Source of the DNA: Lumbricus rubellus
Taxonomy: Eukaryota; Annelida; Clitellata; Crassiclitellata; Lumbricidae
Assembly: GCA_945859605.1 (NCBI GenBank)
Contig: OX243818.1
Location: forward strand, 40,703,596-40,767,595
Direction: 5' to 3'
DNA: 64,000 nucleotides
This document shows, piece after piece, positions 44,065 through 55,852 of this stretch. Below the pieces are notes generated by a model. The model was not told the DNA's origin, did not search any database, and saw only the letters and a program-made list of their open reading frames with translations. Both the position numbers and the translations under genes were made by a program. Numbering within the stretch: position 1 is the first letter of the stretch; the number at the start of each line of letters is the position of its first letter.

Positions 44065-44967
44065 TCAAGCCGAGATTTTCTATGTCAAGTTTGAATTTGT
44101 CTTGCACCGCATGGGGATTGCTCGTTCGACGACTTATAGTTTCCCATGGATCGGCCTCTTAGACAATACCGCCAAGAAGAGTTGTCTCTTGTGGTTTTTC
44201 CTTGTAATATTTAATTATTATACATTATTGCTGCAACAAACGGCCATTGCTGTGTGTCAATGATGTTGAGAAAAACAGCGACGGGTTTTACAGGATAAAA
44301 ACCAATTTGGTGGTCGAAATGATCAAGTCCTGATTTTGTATAGCCTATTTTAGGGCTTGTCGCAACTCCGATGGTATCCTTATTATGGTTGTTCTCACGG
44401 TAACCAAGCCAGGAGGCCAGTTCCACGGAGCTACAGTACTTCCAGCAAATTCCTATTGTACGATGGAAGTAGCCTACAAGTCTTTTACCCAGATCAGTCG
44501 CATTATTGCCGTTTACTGCCAAGTCAGGCTGTCACTGAAGTATACTTCGCCCTTCAGAGGGTACGACGTCTTGTTGTCACAATCATGTCAACATAATTAT
44601 TTGAATTATCCTAGCCTACTTGCCACGCTTGGTAGAGACATAAAATTCAACGAAAATGAATTGCTATAAAAATATTAGAAAAACATAAAATGACATGCCC
44701 TGTCATATGCTATAATCGATTTGTCATGGATATAATATTAATTTTTAGCCAGGAGTCCGCGTATGCTAAATATACCCGAAGTATCTTTCTATTTTTTGGG
44801 ACAATGAACCGAGGATGCCGCAGTCTTCACATTCTCATATTATGTATGGGGATGAATAGGTGAAGAAAAAGAATTCTTTTAGACTTTTATTATTTATGCA
44901 AACATAGTTGTTCAAGGCAGTTGAAGGTATGCATCATAGGGTTAACCAACATTATTCTTTATTTCAG
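44065..44967. other. No recognised gene
   Basis: AT-rich, probably upstream or intronic sequence of the gene below. A polypyrimidine tract and CAG at 44955-44967 form the acceptor of the first exon called. Confidence 0.4.
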
Positions 44968-45159
44968 TTGTACGTTCTTCCACTAGAGGTGTTGGACTTG
45001 ATCTTTCAAAAGTCCTATCTGCATTGGATATTCAATTCATCAGCAAAGCAAAGAGATGAAGAATTCATCAGGTCTCTCTCGTTAGTTGACGTTTGCTTCA
45101 ATCGAAGAATTGCTAGACAACGGTTCAAGAGGGCAATCTGGCGTAACTTGAAAGGCAAG
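44968..45159 (+). CDS. F-box-like exon
   Basis: Bounded by an acceptor (TTCTTTATTTCAG) and a donor (GGCAAG|GTTCCT). The 64 codons are open throughout and read LYVLPLEVLDLIFQKSYLHW … EEFIRSLSLVDVCFNRRIAR. The LP.EVLDLIF … LSLVD..F pattern resembles the start of an F-box, the Skp1-binding module of SCF ubiquitin ligases. Resemblance only; helix 3 is unusual. It lies 255 bp before the CARD exon on the same strand, but the donor is phase 0 and the CARD exon acceptor is unclear, so they may or may not belong to one transcript. Confidence 0.45.
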
Positions 45160-45414
45160 GTTCCTTTCAAGTACTGTTGTCCGCCTTTTTAAATAAGGCG
45201 GACAACATAATAAGACATCGATTACATCGTAATAAGAGAAATTTTCTCTCAAGTTGAATAAATTTCATGAATTCGGTCATCGCAGGTTTATATTCAGTTT
45301 CTAATTAATTTTGAATTAATTTTATAATCTGACAGGAGATGTTCTATTCACTGATGAAAAAAATTTATCTCACTTCTGCCGACATTTTCTAATGTAGTTT
45401 AAACAAAGGTAATC

Positions 45415-45724
45415 ATGCATGGTTTATGCCTTTTAGATTTCTATGAAAAAACCAAGAACAGATCTACAATCATTAGAAACAACAGAAATTACCTGTTAGA
45501 AAATATTCAACCAAATGACGAATTGATCGCTTCGCTGTTGTATCACAACTGCATAACGAAAGAACAAAGTGGTTTTATTCAACGACAAAATTCAACACAA
45601 GATAAGAACGCAGAGCTTTTGTACGTCGCGGAATCTTTCGATGAGACGAAGTTTTCAAATTTTGAGAAATGTCTTCGACAAAACCAACAGCAAACAGTGG
45701 CACGGATCATAGAAAATGGAGGAG
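45415..45724 (+). CDS. CARD (death-fold) exon
   Basis: The + frame from ATG 45415 gives RNNRNYLLENIQPNDELIAS, LLYHNCITKEQSGFIQRQNS, DKNAELLYVAESFDETKFSN and FEKCLRQNQQQTVARIIENG. This has the six-helix CARD pattern: L..N…L…L.....IT..Q…I……NA.LL……..F..F…LR…Q..VA..I. CARDs mediate homotypic assembly in apoptosis and innate-immune signalling. The likely donor is GAG|GTGAAG at 45724/45725; beyond it the frame runs into a TTAA-type element (45753). The start ATG is plausible but an upstream acceptor cannot be excluded. Confidence 0.7.
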
Positions 45725-45752
45725 GTGAAGACTATAATAAACGATATTTAAC

Positions 45753-47456
45753 CCATTAGTGCCCGACGTCCGTTATAACGGACGCTCAGAAAACACGTTG
45801 CCAAAATTAGAGCTATCTGTATAATATAGTCATCACTATTTTTTTTAATTGGTGGGTCAATTGGCTATAGATTCCACTATTTTGATTGCCGGATTATGTG
45901 GATTAGAAATATTTTATTGCGTGTGCTAATGTGTCTATTGCAGCATGTCTAAAATCCTCGCTACCCTTAGCTATTATATTGATGTTTGGTATTGAACGAG
46001 GAGGAATTTAGAGAAAGTGTAAATGTTGTTTGCAGTAGCCATATTGGTCAATATCCTGACAAAATATTATCCCAATTGCCGCAAGTTTTCCAAAGGAAAT
46101 TTCGATTGCAATGTAAGCGTCCGTTATAACGGACGTCGGGCACTAGCCCAGAGATGACGTTTCCTACAGTAAGTCTCTATGCGCCATTGTTCCAGCAATT
46201 ACCACCGTCGTTGCATTACTTGTAATATGAAGTATGCATCAGCCTACAGTTTATTCAGACTGGCGACTCACTATTTTGACATGAATATTGTAGACTTTTG
46301 CACTTCTGACATGAGTTTGGGTACGGTGGGGCATGTGATGAAGGAGCCTGTACGTGAGGAACATGTACACAGGTCAATTTACCTTGAACCCATAGCAGCC
46401 AGGTGCAAAGAACTAGTATCACGCCTCACTATACTGATTATTTTCTGGCGTGATCGCTGTGTTGTAAGAAACTTTGACTCCCCACCCCCGAGAGGAGACC
46501 GGACTCAATCCCGGTCCGTCCTCTCCCCGGCCGACCATCCCCTCCCGACGTAGGCTTTGGCTCATTTCTGATTTCCCCTGTTTTGCACTTGGTTCAAGAT
46601 GCGCCCACCCTGTATAGAACATAATCCCTAGTAGGCCTATAGTTAGTCTTGAGTGCATGCACTTTAGGATGGTGGACGAGGGTCGTGTGCAGGGATAGTC
46701 ACACAGCCAGAAGAAAGCCATGTCTGTTTTTCAAACTTCCATGTCCCTGCTCTACAATCAAGGCGTGGGCGATGTGTTGATACGTAACATGCTAACATGC
46801 ATGATGCGAATCCGGAAACGGAAATTGTGATGTCCATACAGTCTACCTGTGTGACATAGCTTGGTATCTTTTACAAAGTTTACTAAGGCAGCAGAAGTTT
46901 GACTCAAGGCAACAGATGTAAGTGTACACAAGTGTCATAGCGTTCCATCCAGTACTCAAGTGCTTGGCGTACCATCCACCCGAGGTCAACGTGCTGCTGC
47001 AGTCCTGTAAGCCTGATGTACAATGCGATGGTAACAATCATTGGATTGTACTAGGAAACACAAACTGCCATTGCAAGGCTTGAGAAATGCGATGGAAACC
47101 TTTATCCTTAGAGCCACAAGCACTATCACAATACACGAAACGCTCGCAAATAAGCTGGTGCCCTGCACTTGACATTAGGTAAATGAAGATAATTAGCTAA
47201 TGAAGTAAATAGATATTGCAAATCATCAAAAACATTCACCAAGCACTGTATGAAATAAGAAGAAGGCTTAATTCTCAATGGCAATCTAAGCACTGGGCTA
47301 GTGCCCGACGTCCGTTATAACGGACAGTATGGAAAGTACTGATAATGTAGCACGAATCAATAAATAAGTTATCAGCCATGTTACTGCACCAAGTTGTTGA
47401 GATTACTGAAACTACAACTTAATTTGTTGGGTTTTACCACTTTGGGCACTAATGGG
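45753..47456. mobile_element. TTAA-flanked composite foldback element
   Basis: TTAA lies at 45749-45752 and 47457-47460. Outer ends CCCATTAGTGCCC and GGGCACTAATGGG are inverted and followed by the palindrome CGTCCGTTATAACGGACG, which occurs three times (about 45770, 46107, 47310). Inner ends GGGCACTAGCCCA (46138) and TGGGCTAGTGCCC (47297) are a second inverted pair around about 1.15 kb of unrecognised sequence. It lies in the intron after the CARD exon. Confidence 0.65.
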
Positions 47457-47564
47457 TTAAAGACCTGAAATTGACATGTTTTCTTTACAATAATATCATA
47501 AAGCAAACTATGTTAATAAAATTGCAGGTCCACAACTGCATCTATATATTATATAGTTGTAGCA

Positions 47565-47712
<148 letters not shown>

Positions 47713-47779
47713 AGGCCTGGTAGCAGCAGCAGTAGTAGTGATAGTAGCAGTAGAAATAGTAGTAATCACTTTTTAGCAG

Positions 47780-48382
47780 AGAGAAAGTAATTATTATTTA
47801 CGCTGTTCATCCCAAAACATCCAATGACATTATTACGATTTTGTGCATTTTGCACATACATTATTCACTATTTTAATTCAATGCCTCTGACATTCCTGCT
47901 CGATAATTCTCACCACAACGTAGTCCTATTTCGTTAAATGTTGAAATATATCTCTCAGGATATTTACTTTTAATGCTAATTGATATATTGGCCATTTAAA
48001 AAAACCTACCCGAGCAACAGGGCTTAAACTGAGGTAGGACGGTCATGAACGGCGTCCATGCACTTATTTTGAAATCTGAACGCCGTCCTGCCACTTATTG
48101 GCCAACACAGCCTGGAAAAGTAAGGGGCGTCCAGGCACTTATTTTCCCGCACTGCTGAGCAATCAATGATTAGATTTTATTTTAAAAGCGTGATATTAGA
48201 CCTATTATAGTTCTTTGTGAATAGCCTATGCCCAGTTTCAATTTTTACTCAAATTAGACTAGGGTTTCGTAACGTGTAAGCATATTCAACACAAGATCAT
48301 TCATATTATTTTTCATTTAACTAAAGTTACCCAAACTATCTGAGATAGTGTGCTTATATCAAAGCATTGCTGTTGTTTTCAG
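47780..48382. other. Intronic or intergenic sequence
   Basis: No gene. GCGTCCATGCACTTATTTT and GCGTCCAGGCACTTATTTT recur at about 48053 and 48127, a short direct repeat. It ends in the polypyrimidine tract TTGCTGTTGTTTTCAG at 48367-48382. Confidence 0.4.
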
Positions 48383-48709
48383 TCGTGGTGCAAATTGTAA
48401 AGCGTTAATGGAATCAAAGCGGCTTCATCAGAAAATAGAAGATCTGCGAAGCGAAACCAAATCATGGTCACACAAAACGTATAAACTCATGAGTCAAATG
48501 AAAGAAGAAGGTTTGGAAGTCCTTAACTCTCAATTGGACAGACAAACTGTGGTCGTTTGGATCTGGTGTCGTTCACAAACAGCTCTTGAAAATTTTCAGA
48601 AGCTGTACGAATCGAATCAGCTGAGAGACGTATTCATTGAAAACAACCAGACGCCGCTTTCAACGGTGATCGACATCGATAGCAATCAGTTCAAGAAAAG
48701 CATTGGCGA
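48383..48709 (+). CDS. TRADD-N-like exon between CARD and propeller
   Basis: The acceptor TTGTTTTCAG is at 48382. The open frame reads RLHQKIEDLRSETKSWSHKT, MSQMKEEGLEVLNSQLDRQT, VVVWIWCRSQTALENFQKLY, then PLSTVIDIDSNQFKKSIG. A helical stretch is followed by an alpha/beta module: a central strand VVVWIWC, helix ALENFQKLYES and strand TVIDID. This resembles the TRADD N-terminal-like modules seen beside death-fold domains in invertebrates; I am not certain of the homology. The end GGCGA|GTCCTT leaves two bases that complete a codon with the first base of the propeller exon, so phases fit, though the donor is weak. Joining to the CARD exon needs either a different acceptor (such as 48401) or an unseen exon. 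Confidence 0.5.
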
Positions 48710-48719
48710 GTCCTTTTGA

Positions 48720-48971
48720 AAGCCATGGGCGGAGACTTGGTCTGCAAGTTGCGGCGGACGAACAAGTGGCCGAACTAAAGTCGAAACTTTTTGGGCGGAC
48801 GAAGGGCCGAGTCGCCGACGAAATTTTTCATTTGTCGCCGGTCGAAATTTCTGACAGCATAGCCTACCATTTTTCGTGTCAAAAAAGCTGATGACATTTT
48901 TAGTCCACCGGGTTTTTCCGAAGATCTTGTACGCCTACCATGCATGACGTGTGACGATGTGTCCTAGGACT
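48720..48971. other. GGCGGA-rich sequence, possible hAT remnant
   Basis: GGGCGGAGACTTGG and several CGGACGAA and CGAAATTT(T/C)T motifs resemble the interior units of neighbouring hAT MITEs, but no terminal pair is visible. Confidence 0.3.
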
Positions 48972-49566
48972 CAGGGGCGGATCCAGAGGGGGGCCAATCC
49001 GGCCATGGGACGTGGCCCCCCATTTGGTCTGAAATTATCAATACGAACATAGGTGTAATGGATATTGCCCCCCCCCCCTATTTGGAAAATTGCATGGAAC
49101 GTGGCCCCTCCCATTCTGTTTTTAAGTTGAGGACTAAAAAAAAAAAGTCAGCAACTTTTTTGGCGGATGAAATGGTACGATTTTCCCGAAAAATTTGACG
49201 GATGACTAAAAAAAAGGTCATCAACTTTTTTGGCGGATGAAATGGTATGATTTTCCCGAAAAATTTGGCGGATGACTAAAAAAAAGGTCATCAACTTTTT
49301 TGGCGGATGAAATGGTATGATTTTCCCGAAAAATTTGGCGGATGACTAAAAAAAAAAAGTCATCAACTTTTTTGGCCGATGAAATGGTATGATTTTCCCG
49401 AAAAATTTGGCGGATGACTAAAAAAAAACAACCTTTTTGCGGATGAAAAGTACTTTTTTCCTCAACGACCGATCACTATATTTTTAACTTTCCTAAATAT
49501 TTTCCTTTTTGCCGTCCAAGATCTAAGATTTGGGCCCCCCATGAAACAGTTCTGGATCCGCCACTG
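48972..49566. mobile_element. hAT MITE with internal minisatellite
   Basis: Exact duplication CTAGGACT at 48964-48971 and 49567-49574. Ends CAGGGGCGGATCCAGA and TCTGGATCCGCCACTG are inverted. The middle is about four tandem units of roughly 66 bp (GATGACTAAAAAAAAGGTCA … GGATGAAATGGTATGATTTT). 595 bp. Confidence 0.9.
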
Positions 49567-49574
49567 CTAGGACT

Positions 49575-50090
49575 TGAGTATTAGGGGACAAATGCATGGA
49601 CGGTCCCCCGACCCAAACAATGAGGGGGTCCGTCCTTCCTGCCCCCTCTAGGTCGTCTCCGCCCGTGCTGAAAGCACTCATTATGGATTAAACTCAAACA
49701 TGCAATCAACTTCATATAGGACTTAGTTTAATTAACATGTTATGATGTTCTAAGGCAAGATACACAAGCAGCAATAGATGTAAAGAGCAGAAAATTCTGA
49801 AGGACAGGACGATGGGCAAATTACATAGAATAATAAATGAAAATATATAATGAAACACCCAGTTACAAATCCCATGGTCTAAGTAATCAACTCAGTTCAA
49901 TTTCCTATTGCAATAGAATAGAAACAAATAAAAGTATGAACAAAATTAATCAATCATTTGCATGGTAATATCTTTATTTAGTTGTAACTGAGAGGCATTT
50001 GCCAGTTGCACTATTCTATTACCAGGTATACAATGTCATGTTTGCCTAACATGCAAAAACAACAAAGACGACAAGAATGATAACACTAAT
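49575..50090. other. Intronic or intergenic; hAT-like fragment at the left
   Basis: At about 49582-49665, AGGGGACAAATGCATGGACG … CGTCTCCGCCCGTGCTG resembles the short GGGACGAATGCATGGGCCGT MITE at 30127. The remainder is AT-rich without signals. Confidence 0.35.
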
Positions 50091-50093
50091 TAT

Positions 50094-50334
<241 letters not shown>

Positions 50335-50551
50335 CAGCTAGCCTAGTAGTAGTCGCAGCAGTAATTGTTATAGTAGTTGTAGTAATAATTATATTATTAT
50401 TTTATCATTATAAATGCATCAGTAAAGTAATCAATATTTTGAACAGACTTAAAAATTAGAAGTGTTCTAACACATTTAAAAACTGCTCTTAATTAGCGGT
50501 TAGTAGGCCTACTGTTATTGCCATTTTAGCATTTATTTTATTTAATTTCAG

Positions 50552-51431
50552 TGAGGCGTCCGTTTTCCATCAGTTTACTCAGAGAATGGAGACACATGGA
50601 AATGACGTTTATAGAGTGACTAAGCTGCGAAATGAAATCCACATGCTCTTTCAATCGTCTCGTGAGTTTCCTCCTGCTCTTCCTATACCTGTAATTTATG
50701 TCTTTGAAGATCAAATTCCATACAATTGGAAAAAGGTAATTCAACTGACAGGGATTACAACTCCCAATGACATTGGATCCAGTGAGAAGGAAAATTGTCT
50801 CTACGTTTCTGACTCTTTAGGGAACTGCGTCTGGAAGATAACAAAAGAAGGAGATGACGGACACAAAATCACGAGATGGCTGGCCAATTATCGTCTACCA
50901 CAAAATCTTTCCGTGTCGACTGAGGGTCTATTCTTGGCTTTCAATAATCCCTCGTCCTTTCTAAGGATCTACGGATCAGACGCAGAAGTTATTCGATCCA
51001 TTCAGTTACCAACAGACATCAGGTATCCTCGGCATGCCGTGGAAACATCCATCGGGAATTTCATCATACTTCATTGGTTGATTCAAGAGAATGGAGAGAG
51101 CGAGAAGGTATTGAAGGGAGGCATATGCGAATTGAGCAGAGATGGACAGATGGTCATCCGTCACTTTATTCCCTCAAATGAAACGCAACAACTGGATACT
51201 CCTGCGTATCTCTCAATCGATTCAGACGATCGGGTGTTTGTGGCTGACTCTGGAAACGGCAGAGTGATTCTATTAGATTCCGATCTTAGATGGAATAGAA
51301 TTCTCTTTCCGACAGGAGAGAAAAAAGAAACGTGGATCCGCTGGCCAAACAGATTGTATTACGACGAAGAAAATAAACAACTGATCGTCGCAGGAAGACA
51401 AGTTAATGTTTACTCTTTAAGTGGGAAATAA
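50552..51431 (+). CDS. NHL-like beta-propeller terminal exon
   Basis: The acceptor TATTTAATTTCAG ends at 50551. The exon enters with one base of a codon, then EASVFHQFTQRMETHGNDVY, and runs to TAA at 51429-51431. An ATG at 50586 is internal. Blades visible: NDIGSSEKENCLYVSDSLGN then CVWKI; NLSVSTEGLFLAF; LRIYGSDAEVIRSIQLP; AVETSIGNFIILHW; ICELSRDGQMVIRHF; and YLSIDSDDRVFVADSGNGRV, the clearest NHL signature, then LIVAG. NHL propellers bind protein or RNA and are common C-terminal modules in TRIM-type E3 ligases. Blade order matches the exon at 15052. No transmembrane segment is visible. Confidence 0.8.
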
Positions 51432-51567
51432 AATCAAATTTCCCAAATCTTTCTTCCAAATTGATTTCATAAAAATGTTTTCAGATATAAGAGTAATTAG
51501 ACTTAGCCTACCTAATCTGGAAGAACAAAGGGAAGCAACATTATAAAGAAAGCAATGGAGAAGGCTG

Positions 51568-51630
51568 GTCATGATGATCGCTAGAGTTCAAGGAACTGAC
51601 AGTTCCTTGAACTCTAGCGATCATCATGAC
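51568..51630. repeat. Perfect 31-bp palindrome with one-base loop
   Basis: Positions 51568-51598 are the exact reverse complement of 51600-51630, with only A at 51599 between them (centre GGAACTGACAGTTCC). A 63-nt near-perfect cruciform is conspicuous. It lies at the 3' end of the LINE fragment that follows. Confidence 0.95.
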
Positions 51631-51631
51631 A

Positions 51632-52535
51632 GCACAAGGTGACAGGGTGAGACTTACTTAGACTTAGAAGACTTAGTTCCTCCTGTTCCGATCGGAGCAT
51701 TGGTCGACAAGTCTTCGCCACTCCATACGGTCGCCAGCCACCTCCTCCGCCTCGTCCCAACCCAGTCCCATCCTCTCCAAATATCCCTTGAATGTACGTC
51801 TCCATGTGTTTCTTGGTCTGCCTCTTCTTCGCTTTCCACCTTCCGGCACCCATCTTATCGCCGTCCTCGCAATCCTCTCCTATGGTAGTCTAAGAATGTG
51901 CCCAACCAACCTTCCTCTTCTCCCCATGATGATTTACTCCAGGTCTTTTGATCCCGCCAATTTCAACACCTCCTGATTTCTGATGTGATCTTTCCATGAG
52001 ATGCCCAGGATATAGATCGTAGACACCTCCGGTGGAAGACAGTTAGTTGTTTTGTTATCTTTGCTGTTGTCGTCCAGGTTTCACTTGCATATAATACCAC
52101 AGGCAACATCAACGACGAATACAGTCGGATCTTCGTGTCACTGTTTATCGCTCCTGATCTCCCCACTGTTCTCATTCTTTGGAAAACCGCAGCTGCTTTA
52201 CCAATTTTTGTCCTTATATACGTCTCTATACCCCCATCCCTATCCATAATAATGATAGATTTCCATATATGGGAAGTTGCTGACATATTCTATGTTTTCC
52301 TGTCCGATCCTGATGTTCGGGTGTTCTTTGTCACCGATTATCATAGCTGTATAGTCTTCGCACTGCTGATGTGTAACTCCGATCCCTCCACCAGCTCTTG
52401 CAGTTTCGTAGTCATCCGCTGCAAATCCATGTGTGTTTCACTTAACAGTGCTATGTCATCCGCAAAGTCCAGATTTTTCAATCTACCCTGATCCCAACTA
52501 ATGCCAGCCGTAGTATCGTCCATCGCTCTATTCAT
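51632..52535 (-). pseudogene. RTE-like LINE reverse transcriptase, 3' part
   Basis: Minus strand, in order: GRLKNLDFADDIALLSETHM with the catalytic FADD (52341-52535); TKIGKAAAVFQRMRTVGRSG, SLMLPVVLYASETWTTTAKI and RCLRSISWASHGKITSEI (51963-52286); then GRWKAKKRQTKKHMETYIQG and the closing domain (about 51650-51850). The tail is a TAAGTCTAAG-type repeat (plus CTTACTTAGACTTAGAAGAC). The frame shifts at least three times. Same LINE class as at 43650. Confidence 0.8.
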
Positions 52536-52539
52536 GATG

Positions 52540-54280
52540 TAGGCCTAATCGATGACAAGTTAGAGCAAATAAGAATGCATGCCCTATATGTATTTCAATA
52601 ATTTCAATAGCAACTAAAATCTAATAATTATCTTTTGTCAAATTATTCAGGAGTGGCTGTAGCTAGTGGTAACAATAAGATCATTCTGCTTAAAAACCAA
52701 TTCATCGTAAATGGCTGTTTGATTTCTCGACTACTGTTTTTGCCAATGCAAGAACTCGTTCATTAATTTATTAATTCATTCAGAGAGCTTACATAGGCTA
52801 CAATACTATAGGAAACCTGGGTCTACTCAGAGTAGACCACTCCTGGTCTAACTATGGCAATACATGTAGGCCTAGCTAACATGAAGCCTGTGAAATTTGT
52901 TTGCAGAGCTCTTGTTGCTTGACGAACATTCAAATTTGAAGCAAGGTTCTCCCATGTGAGACCAATGCCGTAACTATAGGGGGTGGTTTGGGTGCTTGAA
53001 TACCTCCGAAATAAAATAAAGTAAAAAATAATGAAGCAATGCATTCACATGTACGCACATGATGTAAGAGCTACAGTTTTTAACGCATTGGCCGCCCAGA
53101 GCCCGCTATGAGAGCTGGCGACGCTTCTCCATGATAGGCCTACCATTAGCCTAGTCAGTTGATTTGGCTGCCACACTAGGCCTACCAAATAAAATGCTGG
53201 CTACGGTCTTGTCTGGCAGTATGAGAATTGTAGAAAAATACCAGCGGTCATACATGTACTTATTGATATATCTAAAGTTTTGATTTGCAATGAGGTCTTT
53301 ACTATGGAACCCTTAGAAATACTACGGGCTGAACCCATAAACTCCGGCAATTCTGTTTGGTGGTCGGCCGATCCACTGAAAAGGACGGACGTTGATTTAA
53401 CCTTGAAGTGATAGAAAACGCCACACGTTCGATTAAAGATATTGGACGAAGATTTTTCCCTGATCAAACTATTCACTATTATTGTGAGTAGGCCTAGACC
53501 AATAATAATCGTAGGCTAATCGTAATCTCCAAACTTCTAAAGCGCCACTCAAAAGCAAAGCGCGGAGCACTAGTATATTCACGAGCACTGCTAACGGCAA
53601 ACTCTTCCAACACAATTTTGCTGCGGTACTAACTATTAATTACGAATCTAAATAGTTGTGTCTTATGACTACAAACTATTTTTAAGAGAGAATGCCAAAC
53701 ATTCAGGCGCAACAGCAAACAGGTGTTGTGTGATGTTGTGTAAAAGTTCCTTCCTAAAAATAGATGTCATTCAGTTTACAGCTTGCCTTCTTGACGCAAC
53801 AACGAAGCAGGAATCTTAGTTCGAATATTATTATTATTATGTCAAATCAGTTACCGTAGCCATAATAATTATGTTAAACGTTCTTACAAAGTCAACGTTT
53901 TTAATCACAACATCGTTCAGTAAAGTCTGTCGAACAAAACTTTAAATTTATTTCCACAAACGATCGCTATGGGCGCCACTGCAGGAAAATGCGTAGGAAA
54001 AAAAGCGAAAGTTGTTATCGTAAACGCAAGAATCCTGATTTGCGGGATTTGCGATTTTCTTCAAGTTCTAGAAAAAGAAGTGAATGGAAAGAGAAGTTGA
54101 TATTCTTTTAGCGGACTTCTAAAAAGGCCTAACTCCCGCCAGTTCGCTTATTCTTGATCCTGTCTAGTATTTTATTCTAACGTTTCCATTTACCTCCACT
54201 TAGCCTACTCCCTCGGTTCTTGATGATGATGATGAGCCTACTCCTCTTCTGCTACTTTTCACTCACAAATGGATGGTATT
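52540..54280. other. No recognised gene
   Basis: AT-rich sequence with short frames. CGTAATCTCCAAACTTCTA with AGCGCCA and AAAGCAAAG at about 53521-53562 matches 58150-58190, a short dispersed repeat that could be a SINE piece or MITE end. Confidence 0.35.
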
Positions 54281-54288
54281 ATGCACAG

Positions 54289-55820
54289 TAGACTGGTCCA
54301 CGATACAATGGCAAAAAATTAAGTTTTTAGAATTCTTTCTCCACAAGGCTTATATTTGTCCACTTGGGTTAGATAGTCTTCCTGTAAAATTTCAGCCTGA
54401 TTGAGCAACGTTTAGAGGTCAACCCATTCTGAACATTTTACTTGAGTGCTAATAATGTCTTTACGTCATGTTAACCATCAATTGTAGACTAATATGGCTT
54501 TGTCTAATCTGAGATCAGACCCAGAGTACTGGCTATTGGGAAAACCAGTCTCTCGGTTATCTACTGTAAGATTACCACAAGCCTGGATGCACAGCAACTG
54601 CTTCAGTTTCATCATATCACTAAAGGGAGGCCCCATCCGGAAAGTTAAAAAATGGCCTGTGAAGCAGTTGTTTGTATTTGGGTGCTTGCCAGAATACCAA
54701 CACAGCTGGTTGTCCGGTCTGTCAGGAAACTGTCAAAGCTTTATCAGAACTACCTAACTCTGAAGACTCACAGACCATTATAAAGAGCAAGTGACAAGAT
54801 AAAGAATACATGTTAACGAGTGACCTTCAAAAATTGTTTGATATTGCCTCAAAGGATATGATGACAGAAATCCAGCAAGAAGAAGAATTCCTTCGAATGC
54901 AAAAAGACGTATTTTCCAGTAGCATGAGAGGAGTAGACCTAAAGACAGCAGCAAAAGAGAGCAGAAAAGGCAACGACAAGAGAATGGTGAACATTGATAT
55001 GAAGAACGCAAGACAAAAGGCAGTAATGAAGCAGCTTTATCATCTAGTCAGGATTCAGAAGAAGAATAAGCTTAGCCTACTGTTCGATTTAATGCAATGA
55101 TGAGTATCAGACAACCTTGTCATCGTTCGAGTACATAATGTCTACACTCTACAATGTATAAGCAGCTACTACTAAAGTCTGCCTCATTATCAAGAAAGAT
55201 CCAAGAACATCTTCTTTAGTTTAGTTGTTGGTGCTTTGTATCGTGTTGGCCTTCCAGACCGTTATACTGTGTTCGTAGATAGAGCTGCCACACTGGCAAT
55301 TGGTTATGACATTAATTTCAGAAATCACATATTCTAGAAGTTCATAAAAGAAAAACAAGAAGCAGCTGCAATGAAAGAACAAGAGTGCACACTGGCAGAC
55401 CTGCTATTACCGTACCTGTCTAAGAAATCAAAATGTTGCCCATGCAGCATCGACGGATTAAAGGCAAACATGAACCGCATAGCTATTACTATAGTTCTCA
55501 CTGGAAATTGCCAGGAAAAACTGTTTGGCAATCCCAAAAATGGTGAGCGACATACAAGGTGACTCTCAGGTCAACACCAGTGTTGAAGTAATTGAGAAAT
55601 GGAATCTCCCCAGACTCAATGTCGCTCAGGTCGTACATTAACCATTGCGGAACAATGTATCTATTTCTGTCCCAATAACATAAAAAGTGTCAAATGGGTT
55701 GACCTCTAAATTTCATTTGTTTTCATTGAAATTTTTTGTGATTGTTATAATCATGATAAGGACAAAAACAAGCCTTGTGGAGAACTGAAATCTGCAAGAT
55801 TATTTTTTTGGACCACTCTA
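54289..55820 (+). mobile_element. Unclassified 1.5-kb transposon with decayed coding region
   Basis: Exact 8-bp duplication ATGCACAG at 54281-54288 and 55821-55828. Ends TAGACTGGTCCA and TGGACCACTCTA are inverted with one mismatch. Inner inverted blocks CTCCACAAGGCTT and GAGGTCAACCCATT pair with AAGCCTTGTGGAG and AATGGGTTGACCTC. Coding remnants are on +: DLQKLFDIASKDMMTEIQQE with FLRMQKD (from ATG 54810), then VFVDRAATLAIGYDI near 55268, then ECTLADLLLPYLSKKS near 55384. These resemble proteins with LFDI … E..FL..Q … GVD … SDRAA motifs that recur in invertebrate genomes; I do not know an established name. Confidence 0.7.
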
Positions 55821-55852
55821 ATGCACAGCGTATTTGTAGATCCTACCCGGCT

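Noticed and set aside
46179..46553. 124-codon + frame inside the TTAA composite
   Set aside because: No motif recognised and it lies wholly within a non-autonomous element; not called as a gene.
52823..53476. Short minus-strand frames of 73 and 91 codons
   Set aside because: No domain, no splice context and no similarity to other frames in the window.
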